From contig JARYLU010000007.1 of NCBI GenBank assembly GCA_029907475.1, positions 54,735 to 101,564 on the forward strand: a DNA stretch of 46,830 nt. The letters run 5' to 3'. The DNA is from Bacillota bacterium. GTDB taxonomy: Bacteria; Bacillota; DSM-12270; Thermacetogeniales; Thermacetogeniaceae. Shown piece after piece: positions 1 through 9,442 of this stretch (its first letter is position 1; each line of letters opens with the position of its first letter). Below the pieces are notes generated by a model. It ran no database searches and was not told the DNA's origin. It saw only the letters and a list, made by a program, of their open reading frames with translations. The position numbers and the translations under genes were made by a program.

Positions 1-2
1 AG

Positions 3-179
3 AAGCAACTGGAGCTGCGTTTAGACAAAGTGGAGCTGCGCCTGGATAAGATGGAGCTGCGCCTGGATAGAATAGAGCAGGACGTCAGCAGCATAAAAAA
101 AGAGTTGCGTTATGTCTGGGAAGACATTAAGCGGTTGGACAACCGTCTGACAGCCCAGGAGGAAAGGGCCGTCCGTTAG
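3..179 (+). CDS. C-terminal end of a coiled-coil protein (5' end outside window)
   Basis: The frame is open from the window edge to TAG at 177-179, giving 58 residues. It opens with near-identical heptads of the form (V/M)ELRLDK, encoded by 21-bp DNA repeats, then continues charged and helical to the end. This is a classic coiled coil and no catalytic motif is visible. It resembles in style, not in detail, the two coiled-coil proteins encoded at 26786 and 27745. Function is unknown and the start lies outside the window. Confidence 0.6.
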   Translation, partial: KQLELRLDKVELRLDKMELRLDRIEQDVSSIKKELRYVWEDIKRLDNRLTAQEERAVR

Positions 180-188
180 GCTTTACAA

Positions 189-467
189 AAGAAGGGTTTC
201 AGGTGGCCAATACACGCCCACAACTACCGGCAGCTGCCGGAGGACCTCTACTCCCAGACGATAGCTGTCAGGGGCGCGGTCACGGTCGGGGAAAGGCTTC
301 TGGCGAGGATCCGGGGGGGAATCAGCCCGGCAGGAACCCCGGGCGACTTCATGTACCGCTCCGGCCTCATCCGCTGGGATATCGAACTCGGCATGTGGGG
401 CATCCTCCGGGTAAAAGACAAAAACACCTCAACCCTTCTCAGGCTCCCGGGCGCGAAAAACCTGTAA
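189..467 (+). pseudogene. 5'-truncated multicopper-oxidase-like remnant
   Basis: A frame running to TAA at 465-467 reads GFRWPIHAHNYRQLPEDLY near its beginning and PGDFMYRSG, WDIELGMWGI near its end. This recalls the C-terminal cupredoxin domain of multicopper oxidases, where His-rich copper ligands precede a GMWG-type ending. No start codon or SD exists in this frame before an internal ATG at residue about 54, and the upstream domains are missing. It therefore looks like the tail of a deleted gene. It is in the same frame as the preceding coiled-coil ORF but separated by TAG. The family assignment is from memory of the motif and is moderate; the truncation is clear. Confidence 0.5.
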
Positions 468-525
468 AGATGCTTGCTCGCGGGGGGAAGAGGCTACGGG
501 GACGCGAAACCTCTGAAGAAGGCAC

Positions 526-550
526 AAGGCGGCGGGAATTCCGCCGCCTT
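526..550. repeat. Perfect 10-bp inverted repeat (hairpin)
   Basis: AAGGCGGCGG and its exact complement flank a 5-nt GAATT loop. No U-run follows on either strand, so it is a stable hairpin rather than a convincing intrinsic terminator. It follows the oxidase remnant. The rest of 468-737 shows no supported gene. Confidence 0.5.
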
Positions 551-737
551 GCATTATCACCTCTTCAATCGTTTTACAGTTTCCGTGACACTGAGGGAGA
601 TTTCCTGGGAACCGGAAGCGTGTTCTGCGGAGGGTGGCCGCGGACTCCATGGTCTTGTTGACCTGTTCAATGGACCCATCATCATGTTGGGTACCGGCGG
701 CAGTTAGGCAAGTAATAAGAGCACCGAGAGCAAGCTA

Positions 738-763
738 AATTCCCCTCCTGGCGGAGGGGAATT
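738..763 (-). terminator. Hairpin downstream of clpC, probable terminator
   Basis: An 11-bp perfect stem (AATTCCCCTCC / GGAGGGGAATT) with a 4-nt loop lies about 60 bp past the clpC stop on the minus strand. The A/T at the stem base gives only a short U-stretch, so termination is inferred mainly from position. Confidence 0.45.
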
Positions 764-822
764 GAAGCAAAGCCGGGCCGGTGACCCGGAAACAACGAAC
801 GAAGGCGGCAAACGAAACCGGT

Positions 823-3285
823 TTAGAAAGCGGCCGGGGCATCCACCTTTTTCGGGGTAAAGGTCAGCTCGTCGTCCCTGGCGTCGACGACGATCTCATC
901 TCCGGCCTTGAACTTCCCTTCCAGCATCTCTTCGGAGAGCCGGTCTTCCACCATGCGCTGGATCACCCGGCGCAGCGGGCGCGCTCCGTACATGGGGTCA
1001 TACCCTTTCTTGACCAGCAGCTCCTTTGCAGCCCCGGTAAACTCGAGGAATAGGTTGTATTCCGCGATTCGCTTGCCGAGGTCGCGCAGCATCAATTCCA
1101 CGATCTCTTTCATGTGATCCTCGTTCAAGGAATGGAAAACGATGATTTCATCGATCCGGTTCAAGAACTCGGGCCTGAAGGTACGCCGCAGTTCCTCGGT
1201 GACCCTCTCCTTCATGGCCTCGTAGCTGTCGTCCGCCTCCCTGGCCGCAGCCTTGAAGCCGAGCCGGCCCTCCCGCTTAATAAGCTGGGCGCCGACGTTC
1301 GAGGTCATGATGATCACTGTGTTCCGGAAGTCTACGGTTCGCCCCTTGGCGTCCGTCAGGCGGCCGTCTTCGATCACCTGCAGCAGCACGTGGAAGACAT
1401 CGGGGTGAGCCTTCTCGATTTCGTCAAAAAGCACCACCGAATAGGGACGCCTCCTGACGGCTTCGGTCAACTGCCCGGCCTCTTCGTACCCCACATATCC
1501 CGGCGGGGCGCCGAGCAGGCGTGAAACCGTGTGCTTTTCCATGTACTCGGACATATCAAACCGGATCATCGCCTCTTCATCGCCGAACAGCGCCTCGGCA
1601 AGAGCGCGCGCCAGTTCCGTCTTTCCGACACCGGTAGGTCCGAGGAAGATGAAGGAACCGATAGGGCGCTTGGGGTCCTTGAGCCCGGCACGCGCCCGGC
1701 GGATCGCCCGGGAAACTGCCTTGACGGCTTCCTCCTGACCAATCACGCGCCGGTGCAGGATTTCCTCCATGCGGAGCAGCCGCTCCGTTTCCTCTTCCCG
1801 CAGCTTGCTGACGGGAATGCCGGTCCAGCTGGAGACAATTGCGGCGATGTCTTCCTCGGTCACAATCGACTGGTCAAGCTCCTTGCGCTGTGCCCAATTG
1901 TTTTTGTTCTTTTCCAGTTCCTCTCGGACCTGCTGCTCCTGATCCCTCAAGGCCGCAGCCTTCTCAAACTCCTGGCTGACAACAGCCGCCTCTTTTTCTT
2001 TTTGGATTTTCTCAAGCTTTTCCTCCAGTTCTTTCACGGCAGGCGGCGCCGTGTAGGCCCGCAGGCGCACCCTGGATGCGGCCTCATCCATCAGGTCAAT
2101 GGCCTTATCCGGCAGGAAACGGTCGGTGATATACCGGTCGGAGAGCCGGGCCGCCGCCTTCAGGGCGCTGTCGGTGATCTTCACCCGGTGGTGCGCCTCA
2201 TAGCGGTCGCGCAGGCCGCGTAAAATATCGATCGTTTCTTCAACTGTGGGCTCCCCGATGGTAACCGGCTGGAACCGCCGTTCAAGAGCGGCGTCCTTTT
2301 CGATGTGCTTCCGGTACTCATCCAGGGTCGTGGCGCCGATACACTGGAGCTCTCCCCGCGCCAGGGCAGGTTTAAGAATGTTTGCGGCATCAATTGCCCC
2401 TTCTGCCGCCCCCGCCCCCACCAGCGTATGAACCTCATCGATAAATAAAATGATGTTTCCGGCGTTCCGGATCTCATCAATCACCCTTTTAAGTCTTTCT
2501 TCGAACTCGCCCCGGTACTTGGTCCCTGCTACAACGGCAGACATATCCAGGGTAACCACCCTTTTATCCGCCAGGATCTCGGGTACTTTCCCTTCCACGA
2601 TCCGCTGGGCAAGCCCCTCGGCCACTGCCGTCTTGCCGACACCGGGCTCCCCGATCAGGCAGGGGTTGTTTTTGGTGCGGCGGCTCAAGACCTGGATCAC
2701 CCGCTCGATTTCCCGGTCCCGCCCGATTACGGGATCAAGCTTCCCTTCGCGGGCGAGTTGGGTCAGATCCCGCCCCAGGTCGTCCAGGGTCGGGGTCTGG
2801 CTGCGCGCCTTGGCCATTCCGGCGTGGGGATGCCCCGGCGGAACGGGGCCAATGCCGCCCAGGAGCATTAAAACCTGGCGCCTGACTTTATCAAGACTCA
2901 ACCCCTGGCCGATTAAAACCCGGGCCGCCACTCCTTCCCCTTCCCGGATCAACCCCAGCAAGATATGTTCGGTTCCGACATAGCTAACTCCCTGCCGGCG
3001 TCCTTCTTCATGTGCGAGTTCGAGAACCTTTTTGGCACGGGGAGTAAGACCAACCTCTTCCCCTGCCCGGGTTTCCCCCGGTGTTACTACTTTCTCGACT
3101 TCCTGCCGTACCTTCTGGAGGTCAACCCCAAGGGTCTGGAGGGCCTTCGCCGCAATTCCTTCCCCTTCCCTTAGTAAACCCAGCAACAGGTGTTCCGTTC
3201 CTACTGCCGGATGCTTCAATCTCCGCGCCTCTTCTTGCGCCAGCAAGAATACCTTCTGTGCTCTTTCCGTAAACCTTCCAAACAT
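823..3285 (-). CDS. clpC: ATP-dependent Clp protease ATPase subunit ClpC
   Basis: This is an 820-aa Hsp100 unfoldase that feeds substrates, including McsB-phosphoarginine-tagged proteins, to ClpP in the cytoplasm. Two Clp-N repeats lie at about residues 1-145. The first AAA module has Walker A GEPGVGKT at 212-219 and Walker B FIDEVH. A UVR-type middle region contains [13 protein letters not shown], which is diagnostic of ClpC. The second AAA module has GPTGVGKT and ends in a D2-small domain. The length matches the family. The ATG is preceded by AGGAGGTGG at 3295-3304. It is the last gene of the ctsR-mcsA-mcsB-clpC operon, 61 bp after mcsB, and should be under CtsR control from the promoter at 5466-5491. 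Confidence 0.97.
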   Translation of the reverse strand: MFGRFTERAQKVFLLAQEEARRLKHPAVGTEHLLLGLLREGEGIAAKALQTLGVDLQKVRQEVEKVVTPGETRAGEEVGLTPRAKKVLELAHEEGRRQGVSYVGTEHILLGLIREGEGVAARVLIGQGLSLDKVRRQVLMLLGGIGPVPPGHPHAGMAKARSQTPTLDDLGRDLTQLAREGKLDPVIGRDREIERVIQVLSRRTKNNPCLIGEPGVGKTAVAEGLAQRIVEGKVPEILADKRVVTLDMSAVVAGTKYRGEFEERLKRVIDEIRNAGNIILFIDEVHTLVGAGAAEGAIDAANILKPALARGELQCIGATTLDEYRKHIEKDAALERRFQPVTIGEPTVEETIDILRGLRDRYEAHHRVKITDSALKAAARLSDRYITDRFLPDKAIDLMDEAASRVRLRAYTAPPAVKELEEKLEKIQKEKEAAVVSQEFEKAAALRDQEQQVREELEKNKNNWAQRKELDQSIVTEEDIAAIVSSWTGIPVSKLREEETERLLRMEEILHRRVIGQEEAVKAVSRAIRRARAGLKDPKRPIGSFIFLGPTGVGKTELARALAEALFGDEEAMIRFDMSEYMEKHTVSRLLGAPPGYVGYEEAGQLTEAVRRRPYSVVLFDEIEKAHPDVFHVLLQVIEDGRLTDAKGRTVDFRNTVIIMTSNVGAQLIKREGRLGFKAAAREADDSYEAMKERVTEELRRTFRPEFLNRIDEIIVFHSLNEDHMKEIVELMLRDLGKRIAEYNLFLEFTGAAKELLVKKGYDPMYGARPLRRVIQRMVEDRLSEEMLEGKFKAGDEIVVDARDDELTFTPKKVDAPAAF

Positions 3286-3346
3286 CAGGGTAATCCACCT
3301 CCTAACATTAAAATATACATAAACCCAGCAACTAACTCCGCGTGGC

Positions 3347-4411
3347 TCATGATCCTGCCAAAGCCTCCCGGATGATCGCCGCCCGCATGAAATCGCGGTT
3401 GAAGGCGTCCGTCTCTCTTCCCGCCAGCTTCTGAAGAAAAGCGGGCCTTGTCCGCACCAGCAGCTCGTTCAGGGTTCTGTTATCGAGATTCCGCAAAAGT
3501 CCCAGGTCCAGACCGAGACGCAAATTAGAAAGGAGGTCCATTGCCTCTTCTGAACTGATAATGTAGGCATTGGTGAGGATTCCGTAAGACCGGAAGACCC
3601 TGTCTTTGAGCCGGGCCCCCTTTTCTTTTTGCAGGCTTTCCCGCGCAAGCTCCTCCTGCTCGATAACCTGCTTGCTGACAGCCGTCAGATTACCGTTTAT
3701 TTCTTCTTCACGGGGCCCCAGGGTAATCTGGTTGGAAATCTGGAACAGATTTCCTTTTGCCTCGGTCCCTTCCCCGTAAAGCCCCCGCACCACAAGCCCC
3801 AGTTTTGCCAGGGCCGTAAAAACCCGGCTTGCCTGATTCGTCATGACGAGGGCGGGAAGGTGCATCATGACCGAAGCCCGCAGGCCCGTCCCTACATTTG
3901 TAGGGCAACAGGTCAGGTAACCGTACTGTTCGTCGTAGGCAAATTCAAGCTTGCTCTCAAGGGCGTCGTCCACCTGGTTGGCCAGTTCCCAGGCGGCATC
4001 CAGTTGGAGGGCGGGAAAGAGCACCTGAATCCGGAGGTGATCCTCCTCATTCACCATCACGCTAACGGCTTCGTCATCCCGGAGAATAATTCCCCGCCCC
4101 TCCCCCTCATCCCCGGCATGCTGGGGGCTGATCAGGTGCTTCTCCACCAGGATCTGCCTGTCTAAAGGGGATAACCCCTTTAGCGCTGCGGAAGTGAATG
4201 CCCCTATTTTCTGACGGACCCCGGGGGTAGACAGCGCTCTGCGGGCGAGACCGATAACCTCGCGCGCCTTCTCCGGGGACTGCAGATACGGAAAGACATA
4301 ATCGCTCAGGTTCCGCGCCAGCCGGATACGGCTGCTTATCACGATGTGGGCGTAAGGCCCCGTGCCCTCCATCCACTTTGTGTACGCAGTATTGAGATGG
4401 TCCTGCATCAT
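3347..4411 (-). CDS. mcsB: Protein arginine kinase McsB
   Basis: This is a 354-aa phosphagen-kinase-fold enzyme that phosphorylates arginines on CtsR and damaged proteins, marking them for ClpCP. The [10 protein letters not shown] motif near residue 26 and the [14 protein letters not shown] motif near 172 are the kinase signatures, the Cys lying in the conserved catalytic loop. The length is typical. The start overlaps the end of mcsA: a G-rich SD-like run lies within the last mcsA codons, two nucleotides separate the ORFs, and translation is probably coupled. Two ATGs (4411 and 4408) are equally possible starts. Confidence 0.96.
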   Translation of the reverse strand: MMQDHLNTAYTKWMEGTGPYAHIVISSRIRLARNLSDYVFPYLQSPEKAREVIGLARRALSTPGVRQKIGAFTSAALKGLSPLDRQILVEKHLISPQHAGDEGEGRGIILRDDEAVSVMVNEEDHLRIQVLFPALQLDAAWELANQVDDALESKLEFAYDEQYGYLTCCPTNVGTGLRASVMMHLPALVMTNQASRVFTALAKLGLVVRGLYGEGTEAKGNLFQISNQITLGPREEEINGNLTAVSKQVIEQEELARESLQKEKGARLKDRVFRSYGILTNAYIISSEEAMDLLSNLRLGLDLGLLRNLDNRTLNELLVRTRPAFLQKLAGRETDAFNRDFMRAAIIREALAGS

Positions 4412-4413
4412 GG

Positions 4414-4932
4414 TTACTCTTTCCCCCCACCCTGCTCGATTTTTTGCTCTAGGGTGCGGATGCGATCCCTCAGTTGGGCCGCCCGCTCGTAGGCCTCTGC
4501 CCGGATGGCGTTCTGGAGTTCTTCCCGCAAGCGTTCAATTTCCTGTTTGAATTTCAGCTTTCCCCCGGTTCGCCGGGGTAGCTTACCTCCGTGACGGCTG
4601 TTTCCCTGGACCCTGCGGAACAGGGGGCCAAGCCACTTGCTGAAGGTTTGATAACAATCGCTGCATCCGAAACGCCCGACCTGACTGAACTGTCCATAAG
4701 TAAGCTTGCATTTCGGGCACTGGGGACTGGCAACAGGTGTGACCCCGAGCGGAGCGCCGTCCAATAAGCCCGCGAGGAACTTGTGGATCGAAAAATTGGG
4801 CTCAAGGTTAAAAGGGAACTCGTGATTGTGCCGAGCGCATTCTTCGCAGAGGTGGAGCTCCGTCTTTTTATTGTTTTGAATTTTCGTGAGGTGGACCGTG
4901 GCCGGTCTTTCCCCGCATTCTTCGCAATACAC
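4414..4932 (-). CDS. mcsA: McsA, activator of protein arginine kinase
   Basis: This 172-aa zinc protein activates McsB and modulates CtsR. Four CxxC pairs are visible (CEEC at the N-terminus, CEEC, CPKC, CSDC), followed by a C-terminal UVR motif (AYERAAQLRDRIRTLE). The frame is open to an ATG at 4977, but family members begin directly at the first CEEC. A GTG at 4932 sits 9 nt after GGAAGGGA, so I choose GTG 4932. It lies between ctsR and mcsB in the usual gene order. Confidence 0.93.
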   Translation of the reverse strand: MYCEECGERPATVHLTKIQNNKKTELHLCEECARHNHEFPFNLEPNFSIHKFLAGLLDGAPLGVTPVASPQCPKCKLTYGQFSQVGRFGCSDCYQTFSKWLGPLFRRVQGNSRHGGKLPRRTGGKLKFKQEIERLREELQNAIRAEAYERAAQLRDRIRTLEQKIEQGGGKE

Positions 4933-4985
4933 TCCCTTCACTCCCTTCCGGCCCCCTGTTGAGCCGGCAAATACCATTTAGAGCG

Positions 4986-5441
4986 TTACCTGAAACCTCC
5001 CGCTGCCATGATCTCCCTGAGAATTTGGAGCTTAAGATAACTCCAGTCATCAACCGAAACACTCGTTTCCAGGGCGCGGAAAACAACGCTCAGGAGGGCA
5101 AGCTCCCGCTCCGTCAAGAGCCCCTTTTCGGCCAGGACCCGCAACGCACCCTGGAAATCCCCGCTCAGGACTTCGCTCCGCGAAACTTTCCTCCCAATTC
5201 TGCCCGGGTATCCGGATGCGGGTTCCAGCCTGCAAATCCTGATACAACCACCCCCGCCCCGGCGGCTTTCCACAAGATACCCGTGCCGGATGTCGAAACG
5301 GGTATTCAGGACATACGTAACCTGGGAGGGAACACAGGCGAACTTTTCTGCGATCTCTTTCCGCCTGACTTCAACCCATCCCTGGGGGCTCCGTCTTAAT
5401 AGTTCCTTGAGATAAGCTTCAATCGCGGCAACAAGACTCAT
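4986..5441 (-). CDS. ctsR: Transcriptional repressor of class III stress genes CtsR
   Basis: This 151-aa repressor binds tandem heptad operators and is inactivated by heat or by the McsB pathway. The N-terminal winged helix carries CVPSQVTYVLNTRF, followed by the glycine-rich wing RGGGGCIRI, both CtsR signatures. It is the first gene of the operon and its own promoter carries a CtsR box, giving autoregulation. Confidence 0.96.
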   Translation of the reverse strand: MSLVAAIEAYLKELLRRSPQGWVEVRRKEIAEKFACVPSQVTYVLNTRFDIRHGYLVESRRGGGGCIRICRLEPASGYPGRIGRKVSRSEVLSGDFQGALRVLAEKGLLTERELALLSVVFRALETSVSVDDWSYLKLQILREIMAAGGFR

Positions 5442-5465
5442 TACGCCTTCACCTGGTCCCCCAAT

Positions 5466-5491
5466 TTTGACTTTCTTTGACTTTTATTATA
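5466..5491 (-). promoter_or_regulatory. CtsR operator with -10 box upstream of ctsR
   Basis: On the minus strand two AGTCAAA heptads (5476-5482 and 5466-5472) are separated by GAA. This matches the known CtsR consensus of two (A/G)GTCAAA heptads around NAN exactly. TATAAT lies just upstream at 5486-5491, so bound CtsR would block the start region. No good -35 is seen. The rest of the 185-bp intergenic region is AT-rich without further features. Confidence 0.9.
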
Positions 5492-5626
5492 AACCAAACC
5501 GGCTTTTAGCGCGAATTGCAATCGGGTATATTTTCTCCTGAAATTGCCCGTTATAGTCCCCCATTTCGCATTTGCTTTTCAATTCAAATGATTTCTTGGA
5601 AATGGTTATTAATTGTGGGCTTCCCA

Positions 5627-6265
5627 TTAGAAATCGACCATTTCCATCCCTTCGTAAAAGGGCTTAATGTGGCAGGTATCGTTCAGGCGGCAGATCACAA
5701 AGCCGTACCGGTCTGAATACTCCAGGACATTGATGGCGCAGGGATCCTGCCTGATGTGCCAGAAATGGGAGTTATCCAGGCCCAAAAGGGTGCACAGGAC
5801 CACCTTTACGACAACGCGGTGGCTGACCACCACGACATTCTGACCATTGTGGCGGGCCGCGATCCGGTCCAGCGCCCCGAGGGCGCGCCCGCGCACGTCA
5901 TCCAGGCTTTCTCCCTGTTCGAAGCGCACCTTGTGAGGAGCGGTGTTCCATAAATGGTAGAGATCCACGTACTGTTCCTTAACTTCCTCGTGTGTGAGCC
6001 CCTGCCACTTGCCGTAATCCAGATCGGTCAAACCGTCTTCGGCGAGCACGGGAAGGCCGTGCGGCGCGGCGATGTACCGCGCCGTTTCGAGGGCGCGGCT
6101 CAACGGGCTGGAATAAACAGCGGCCAGGCTCAAAGCACTCAACACCTCCGCCGTCCGCCGCGCCTGCTCCACACCGTGATCGTTCAATCTCACGTCAATC
6201 CGGCCACGGAAAATTTCGTTGAGGTTCCAACTGGTTTCCCCGTGCCTGACCAAAAAAAGCCTCAT
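5627..6265 (-). CDS. Histidine phosphatase family protein (phosphoglycerate-mutase-like)
   Basis: This 212-aa protein begins with the phosphohistidine motif LVRHGETSWN (catalytic His8) and has a second conserved His region at VVVSHRVVVK. The fold is that of GpmB, CobC and broad-specificity phosphatases, and the substrate cannot be told from sequence. The length is normal for the family. It stands alone between ctsR and the HD-GYP locus with a weak SD (AAAGAG). A cobC role is possible but no cobalamin genes are adjacent. Confidence 0.9.
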   Translation of the reverse strand: MRLFLVRHGETSWNLNEIFRGRIDVRLNDHGVEQARRTAEVLSALSLAAVYSSPLSRALETARYIAAPHGLPVLAEDGLTDLDYGKWQGLTHEEVKEQYVDLYHLWNTAPHKVRFEQGESLDDVRGRALGALDRIAARHNGQNVVVVSHRVVVKVVLCTLLGLDNSHFWHIRQDPCAINVLEYSDRYGFVICRLNDTCHIKPFYEGMEMVDF

Positions 6266-6322
6266 CTCTTTAAACCCCCAGCTTCTTTATAATGAATTTG
6301 TATTCAAATCCGGCCCGGCAGG

Positions 6323-7623
6323 TTAACGAAAAGAGGAAACACCTGCCCGGGCGCGGGATGCGGCTGCCTCCAGGAGGACACCCCCGATCGCGTAGACAAC
6401 CTGGGTCAATTCGCAGTCAATGCGCCTCGCGGCCGCTTCCTTACGGAGAATTGCAACAGCAGACTCGTGGTCGAGCCCGCTCCGGTAGGGGCGGGGTTCC
6501 CTGAGTGCCACATAAATATCGGAAAGACTCATGATCCGGACGGGAACCGAAAGCTCGCTTCCCGTCAGGTGGAAAGGGTATCCGCTCCCGTCCAACTTTT
6601 CGTGGTGAAAGGCGGCCCACTCGGATATTTCCTGATAACCCGCATCCCTGAGGATATGGTAGGTGAAATAAGGGTGTTGTTTAATCACGGCAAACTCCCG
6701 GGGCGAAAGAGGGCCGGGCTTTTCAAGAATCTCTTCATCTACGGCCAGTTTCCCCAGGTCGTGGAGGAGCCCGGCAATGTGCAACTTCAGGGAATCCCCG
6801 GCAGAAAAACAAGTTTCGCAGCGAGGGCCGCGGCCAGTTCCGCAACAAACCTGGAGTGGCGGTAGGTAAAACTGCTCTTTTCGTCAATCACCCGCGCAAA
6901 AAACAGGGCAAGCTGGTCCAGATCAGAGAGAGAAAGGGAAGGGAAATCACCCCTGGCAGCGGGCTGGGAGGAGAGAAAAGGAAGCGGCCCGGTCGGAGAA
7001 AGGAAAGCCGCCAGGTCAAGCCAGAAAACCTCCCGGTCCGCAAGGTACGAATAAGCCTCAACCAGTTCGGGATCGAAGTGCTTCCCGGCCCCCTCCTGAA
7101 TTCTTCTGGTGATTTCGCCGGTCTGGTGTAAAATAAAAGTACCTCGCATGCGGAGCACATCAATCCGGTCGGCCAGGTGAATAATCCGGCTGGCGAGGGG
7201 GATCTCCTTTTTCTTGAGGAGCGAGGGATTTCCCCCCTCCCAGCGGTCATGGTGGTGGAAAACGATCTTTCCTAATCGCCTGAGAAGCGGGCTCGCCCGC
7301 AGGATTTCCCTACCGCGCCGGCAGTGGTCCCAGGGATTCTGAACGTCGAACTGTTCCAGTTCCAACCTTTCGCGGGTCGTCCTCACGCCTCCATCGTGAA
7401 TCAATGCGGCACAGTAAAGATCAAAAAGCTCGGTCTCCTGAAGACCGAGCACTTTTCCGATTTCCCAGGCCGTAAAAGCAACGGCGCGGTGATGCAGAAG
7501 CAGCCCTTGCCTTGAAAAATCCAGACAAACCGAAAGCGCCTGGAGAGTCCGGGCTAGATCCGCCTTTTTCCTGAGATTCGGATCCTGCAGATTTCTTTTC
7601 TCGCTCCCTAAAATCCCATCCAA
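6323..7623 (-). pseudogene. Tandem HD / HD-GYP phosphohydrolase, interrupted by a frameshift
   Basis: The first part (7623-6787) contains a degenerate HD domain (LIHDGGV, then HHHDRWEGGNP) and runs into a stop after AKLVFLPGIP. A -1 frame continuation (6784-6323) carries an intact HD-GYP domain: LLHDLGKLAVDEEIL and HHEKLDGSGYP. Adding one base next to the T5 run near 6811 would join the two frames as AKL-x-FSAGDSLKLHIAG, typical for the family. HD-GYP domains hydrolyse cyclic di-GMP; here only the second domain has the full motif. The start is chosen at TTG 7623, 7 nt after the SD GGAGGA at 7631-7636; the longer upstream frame has no SD. It may be a true pseudogene or a sequencing indel. Confidence 0.8.
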
Positions 7624-7850
7624 AAAAACTCCTCCTGCTCCCAGAGAAGAATGGCATTTCTTGGCTTGGTCCCTACATATTATATATTTTTCTCCTTTTT
7701 TCCCAAAAATCCTTGTTGCACAGACTTGTATACAAAAATTTCCCCGCCGTTCCACGACGGAACAACTCCCCCCGCCCTCAGGGGAGCCGCAAATTTCCCT
7801 TGCTCCCCCCGGGGACTCAATGTTTCGGAACGCAGGGCTGCGCCGCTCCT

Positions 7851-7890
7851 AAAAAAGAGCACCGAAATTTCCAGTTTTTCCGGTGCTCTT
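7851..7890 (-). terminator. Intrinsic terminator after the 64-aa gene
   Basis: A 10-bp stem, AAGAGCACCG with CGGTGCTCTT, is followed on the minus strand by six U. It lies 26 bp past the stop at 7916. The remaining stretch 7624-7850 contains several short GC-rich palindromes and no supported gene. Confidence 0.8.
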
Positions 7891-7915
7891 TCATCTGATT
7901 TCATAAAGATGGAGA

Positions 7916-8110
7916 TCAGCCGGCCCTGCTGCGCAGGTCTGCCACCATTGCAGCGATCATGTCATCCGCCACGAGCGGCAGCACGCGGGGAAGAAGCTTC
8001 GGCATCATGTCCGCCATCACCCGGGGGAGGAGCTGCGGCAGGAGCTTCCGCATGGAGGGCGGCATCCCCGGCACTTTCTCCTCTATATAGTTCAGGATGT
8101 CTGGAAGCAC
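7916..8110 (-). CDS. Small helical protein with repeated LLP(R)VM/LLPRVL motifs
   Basis: This 64-aa product has regularly spaced Met-Pro and Leu-Leu-Pro units (VPGMPPSM, LLPQLLPRVM, LLPRVLPLV) that predict short amphipathic helices broken by prolines. I recognise the style from uncharacterised clostridial proteins but not a function. The start is chosen at GTG 8110, about 9 nt after GGGG. The longer TTG start at 8125 would fall on the predicted transcription start. A strong promoter (8131-8159) and a terminator (7851-7890) bracket it, which argues for a real monocistronic gene. Confidence 0.6.
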   Translation of the reverse strand: MLPDILNYIEEKVPGMPPSMRKLLPQLLPRVMADMMPKLLPRVLPLVADDMIAAMVADLRSRAG

Positions 8111-8130
8111 CCACAAAGTCCCCAATTAAA

Positions 8131-8159
8131 TTAATAGTAGCAAATATACCCTATGTCAA
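8131..8159 (-). promoter_or_regulatory. Sigma-A-type promoter for the 64-aa gene
   Basis: On the minus strand, TTGACA (8154-8159) is followed after exactly 17 nt by TATTAA (8131-8136). Transcription would begin near 8124. Confidence 0.75.
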
Positions 8160-8282
8160 TTATATCCAGTGGTTTATTTCCTGTCAAGAGAAAAAAGTCC
8201 CGTCTCCCTTGCCACCGGGAAGGGTTTGCTATTTAATAATAATTAGGATTCCATCGCGCAGGACCGTTAGGAGGGGAGAGGG

Positions 8283-9104
8283 ATGGGTTTCAGCGAAACG
8301 GGTCTAACCAGAGAGCAGCAAGACCGCTACCAGAGGCAGATGAACATGGAAGAAATCGGTGAAAAGGGACAGCTCAAGCTTGCCGCAGGAAGGGTCCTGA
8401 TCATCGGAGCGGGTGGTCTGGGTTCCGCTGCAGCCTTTTACCTGGCAGCGGCAGGGGTCGGAACCATCGGGATCGTGGACGACGGGAGGGTCGAGCTTTC
8501 AAACCTGCAGCGCCAGATCCTGCACACCACGGACCGGATCGGGACGCCAAAAGTGGATTCGGCAAGAGAAACCTTAACCGCGCTCAACCCGGAAATCGGG
8601 ATCCTTACTTACAATCTCAGGCTGAACGAGGCCAATGCCGCCGGACTGATCCGTTCATACAACGTTATTATCGGCGCCCTCGACAACTTCGAGACCCGTT
8701 ATTTGGTGAACGAGACCTGCGTCCGGCTGCGGAAACCGCTGGTAGAAGGAGGCGTCAAGGGGTTTAACGGTTTGGTGATGACGATTCTGCCGGGGGAGGG
8801 CCCCTGCTACTGCTGCGTCTTCCCCCCGGCCGCGCCCGCCGGCAGCAAAGCCCCGGCTTCCGAGAAGCCCATTCCCGTCTTTGCCACCAGCCCCGGGGTG
8901 ATCGGGATTCTCCAGGCCCACGAGGCCCTCAGGCTCCTGCTAAAGGTGGGAATTCCCCTCGCAGGCAGAATTCTTTTTTACGACGGCCTGACAGGCTCCT
9001 TTTACGAGCAGGAGGTGAAGCGGGCGCCCAAGTGCCCCTGCTGCGGCGATCTGAACCCGGCACAGCCGGGAGTGTACGGAAGGTTTTCTGGGAAAATTTA
9101 TTAA
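8283..9104 (+). CDS. E1-like ThiF/MoeB/HesA family adenylyltransferase
   Basis: This 273-aa protein would adenylate the C-terminal Gly-Gly of a ubiquitin-like sulfur carrier. The nucleotide-binding loop VLIIGAGGLGSAAAFYLAAAG is at about residue 39, and the ATP/carrier-binding region reads DDGRVELSNLQRQ. Zinc-ligand cysteines appear as CYCC and CPCC. The SD AGGAGGGG precedes ATG 8283. The MoaD-like protein at 11760 in the same direction is the likely partner, so it probably serves molybdopterin/tungstopterin synthesis for the AOR. ThiF and MoeB cannot be separated by eye; context favours MoeB. Confidence 0.9.
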   Translation: MGFSETGLTREQQDRYQRQMNMEEIGEKGQLKLAAGRVLIIGAGGLGSAAAFYLAAAGVGTIGIVDDGRVELSNLQRQILHTTDRIGTPKVDSARETLTALNPEIGILTYNLRLNEANAAGLIRSYNVIIGALDNFETRYLVNETCVRLRKPLVEGGVKGFNGLVMTILPGEGPCYCCVFPPAAPAGSKAPASEKPIPVFATSPGVIGILQAHEALRLLLKVGIPLAGRILFYDGLTGSFYEQEVKRAPKCPCCGDLNPAQPGVYGRFSGKIY

Positions 9105-9395
9105 AAACCGGGGAAGGAAAGAGGGCCTAAATGTCGAATAGATATGTCGAAGGCAGCTTTCATCCACCCCTTCACCGAAATTCTCTTCGACTTGATCCAA
9201 CCTCTAATCATTCCGGTTTGATTCAAGAGATGCAAAAAGGTCTTTTAAAAAAAAGAATAAGCCAGGAGAAGAGGTTAAAGGTGCGGACTGGCCTGGAACC
9301 TGAAACAAAGCACCAGGATTTGTGATTTTTGGCACAATGTTCTTAAGGGGACAGGCCGGTCCTGAAGGGGCATGAAGGAGCCCAATAAAATCAAA
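9105..9395 (+). other. Leader region upstream of the ferredoxin/AOR genes, no supported gene
   Basis: The stretch holds short complementary segments (GGAC/GTCC near 9348-9362, GGGC/GCCC near 9367-9383) and could be a structured 5' leader. I compared it by memory with the Moco/Tuco riboswitch pattern and did not find the conserved core. A 64-codon ORF at 9131 has no family resemblance and is not called. Confidence 0.3.
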
Positions 9396-9436
9396 GGAGG
9401 TGAGCATCCGGCCTGGAGTTTTGCTTCAGGGCCGGA
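9396..9436 (+). promoter_or_regulatory. SD separated from its start codon by a hairpin
   Basis: A perfect SD (AAAGGAGGTGA, core 9396-9400) lies 42 nt from ATG 9443. Between them a hairpin pairs 9407-9413 with 9430-9436 and 9414-9418 with 9424-9428. If folded, only about 12 unpaired nucleotides separate SD and AUG. Confidence 0.6.
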
Positions 9437-9442
9437 CGGGGA

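Noticed and set aside
3-66. Tandem 21-bp repeats, possible CRISPR or VNTR
   Set aside because: They are in frame and encode coiled-coil heptads; there are no spacers.
9131-9325. 64-codon ORF between the E1-like gene and the ferredoxin gene
   Set aside because: No family resemblance and an irregular composition; it lies in a probable structured leader. The upstream G-rich stretch is not a clear SD.
9330-9440. Possible Moco/Tuco riboswitch before the AOR genes
   Set aside because: The position is suggestive, but the conserved core sequences I know from the Moco motif are not visible. A covariance-model search would decide.
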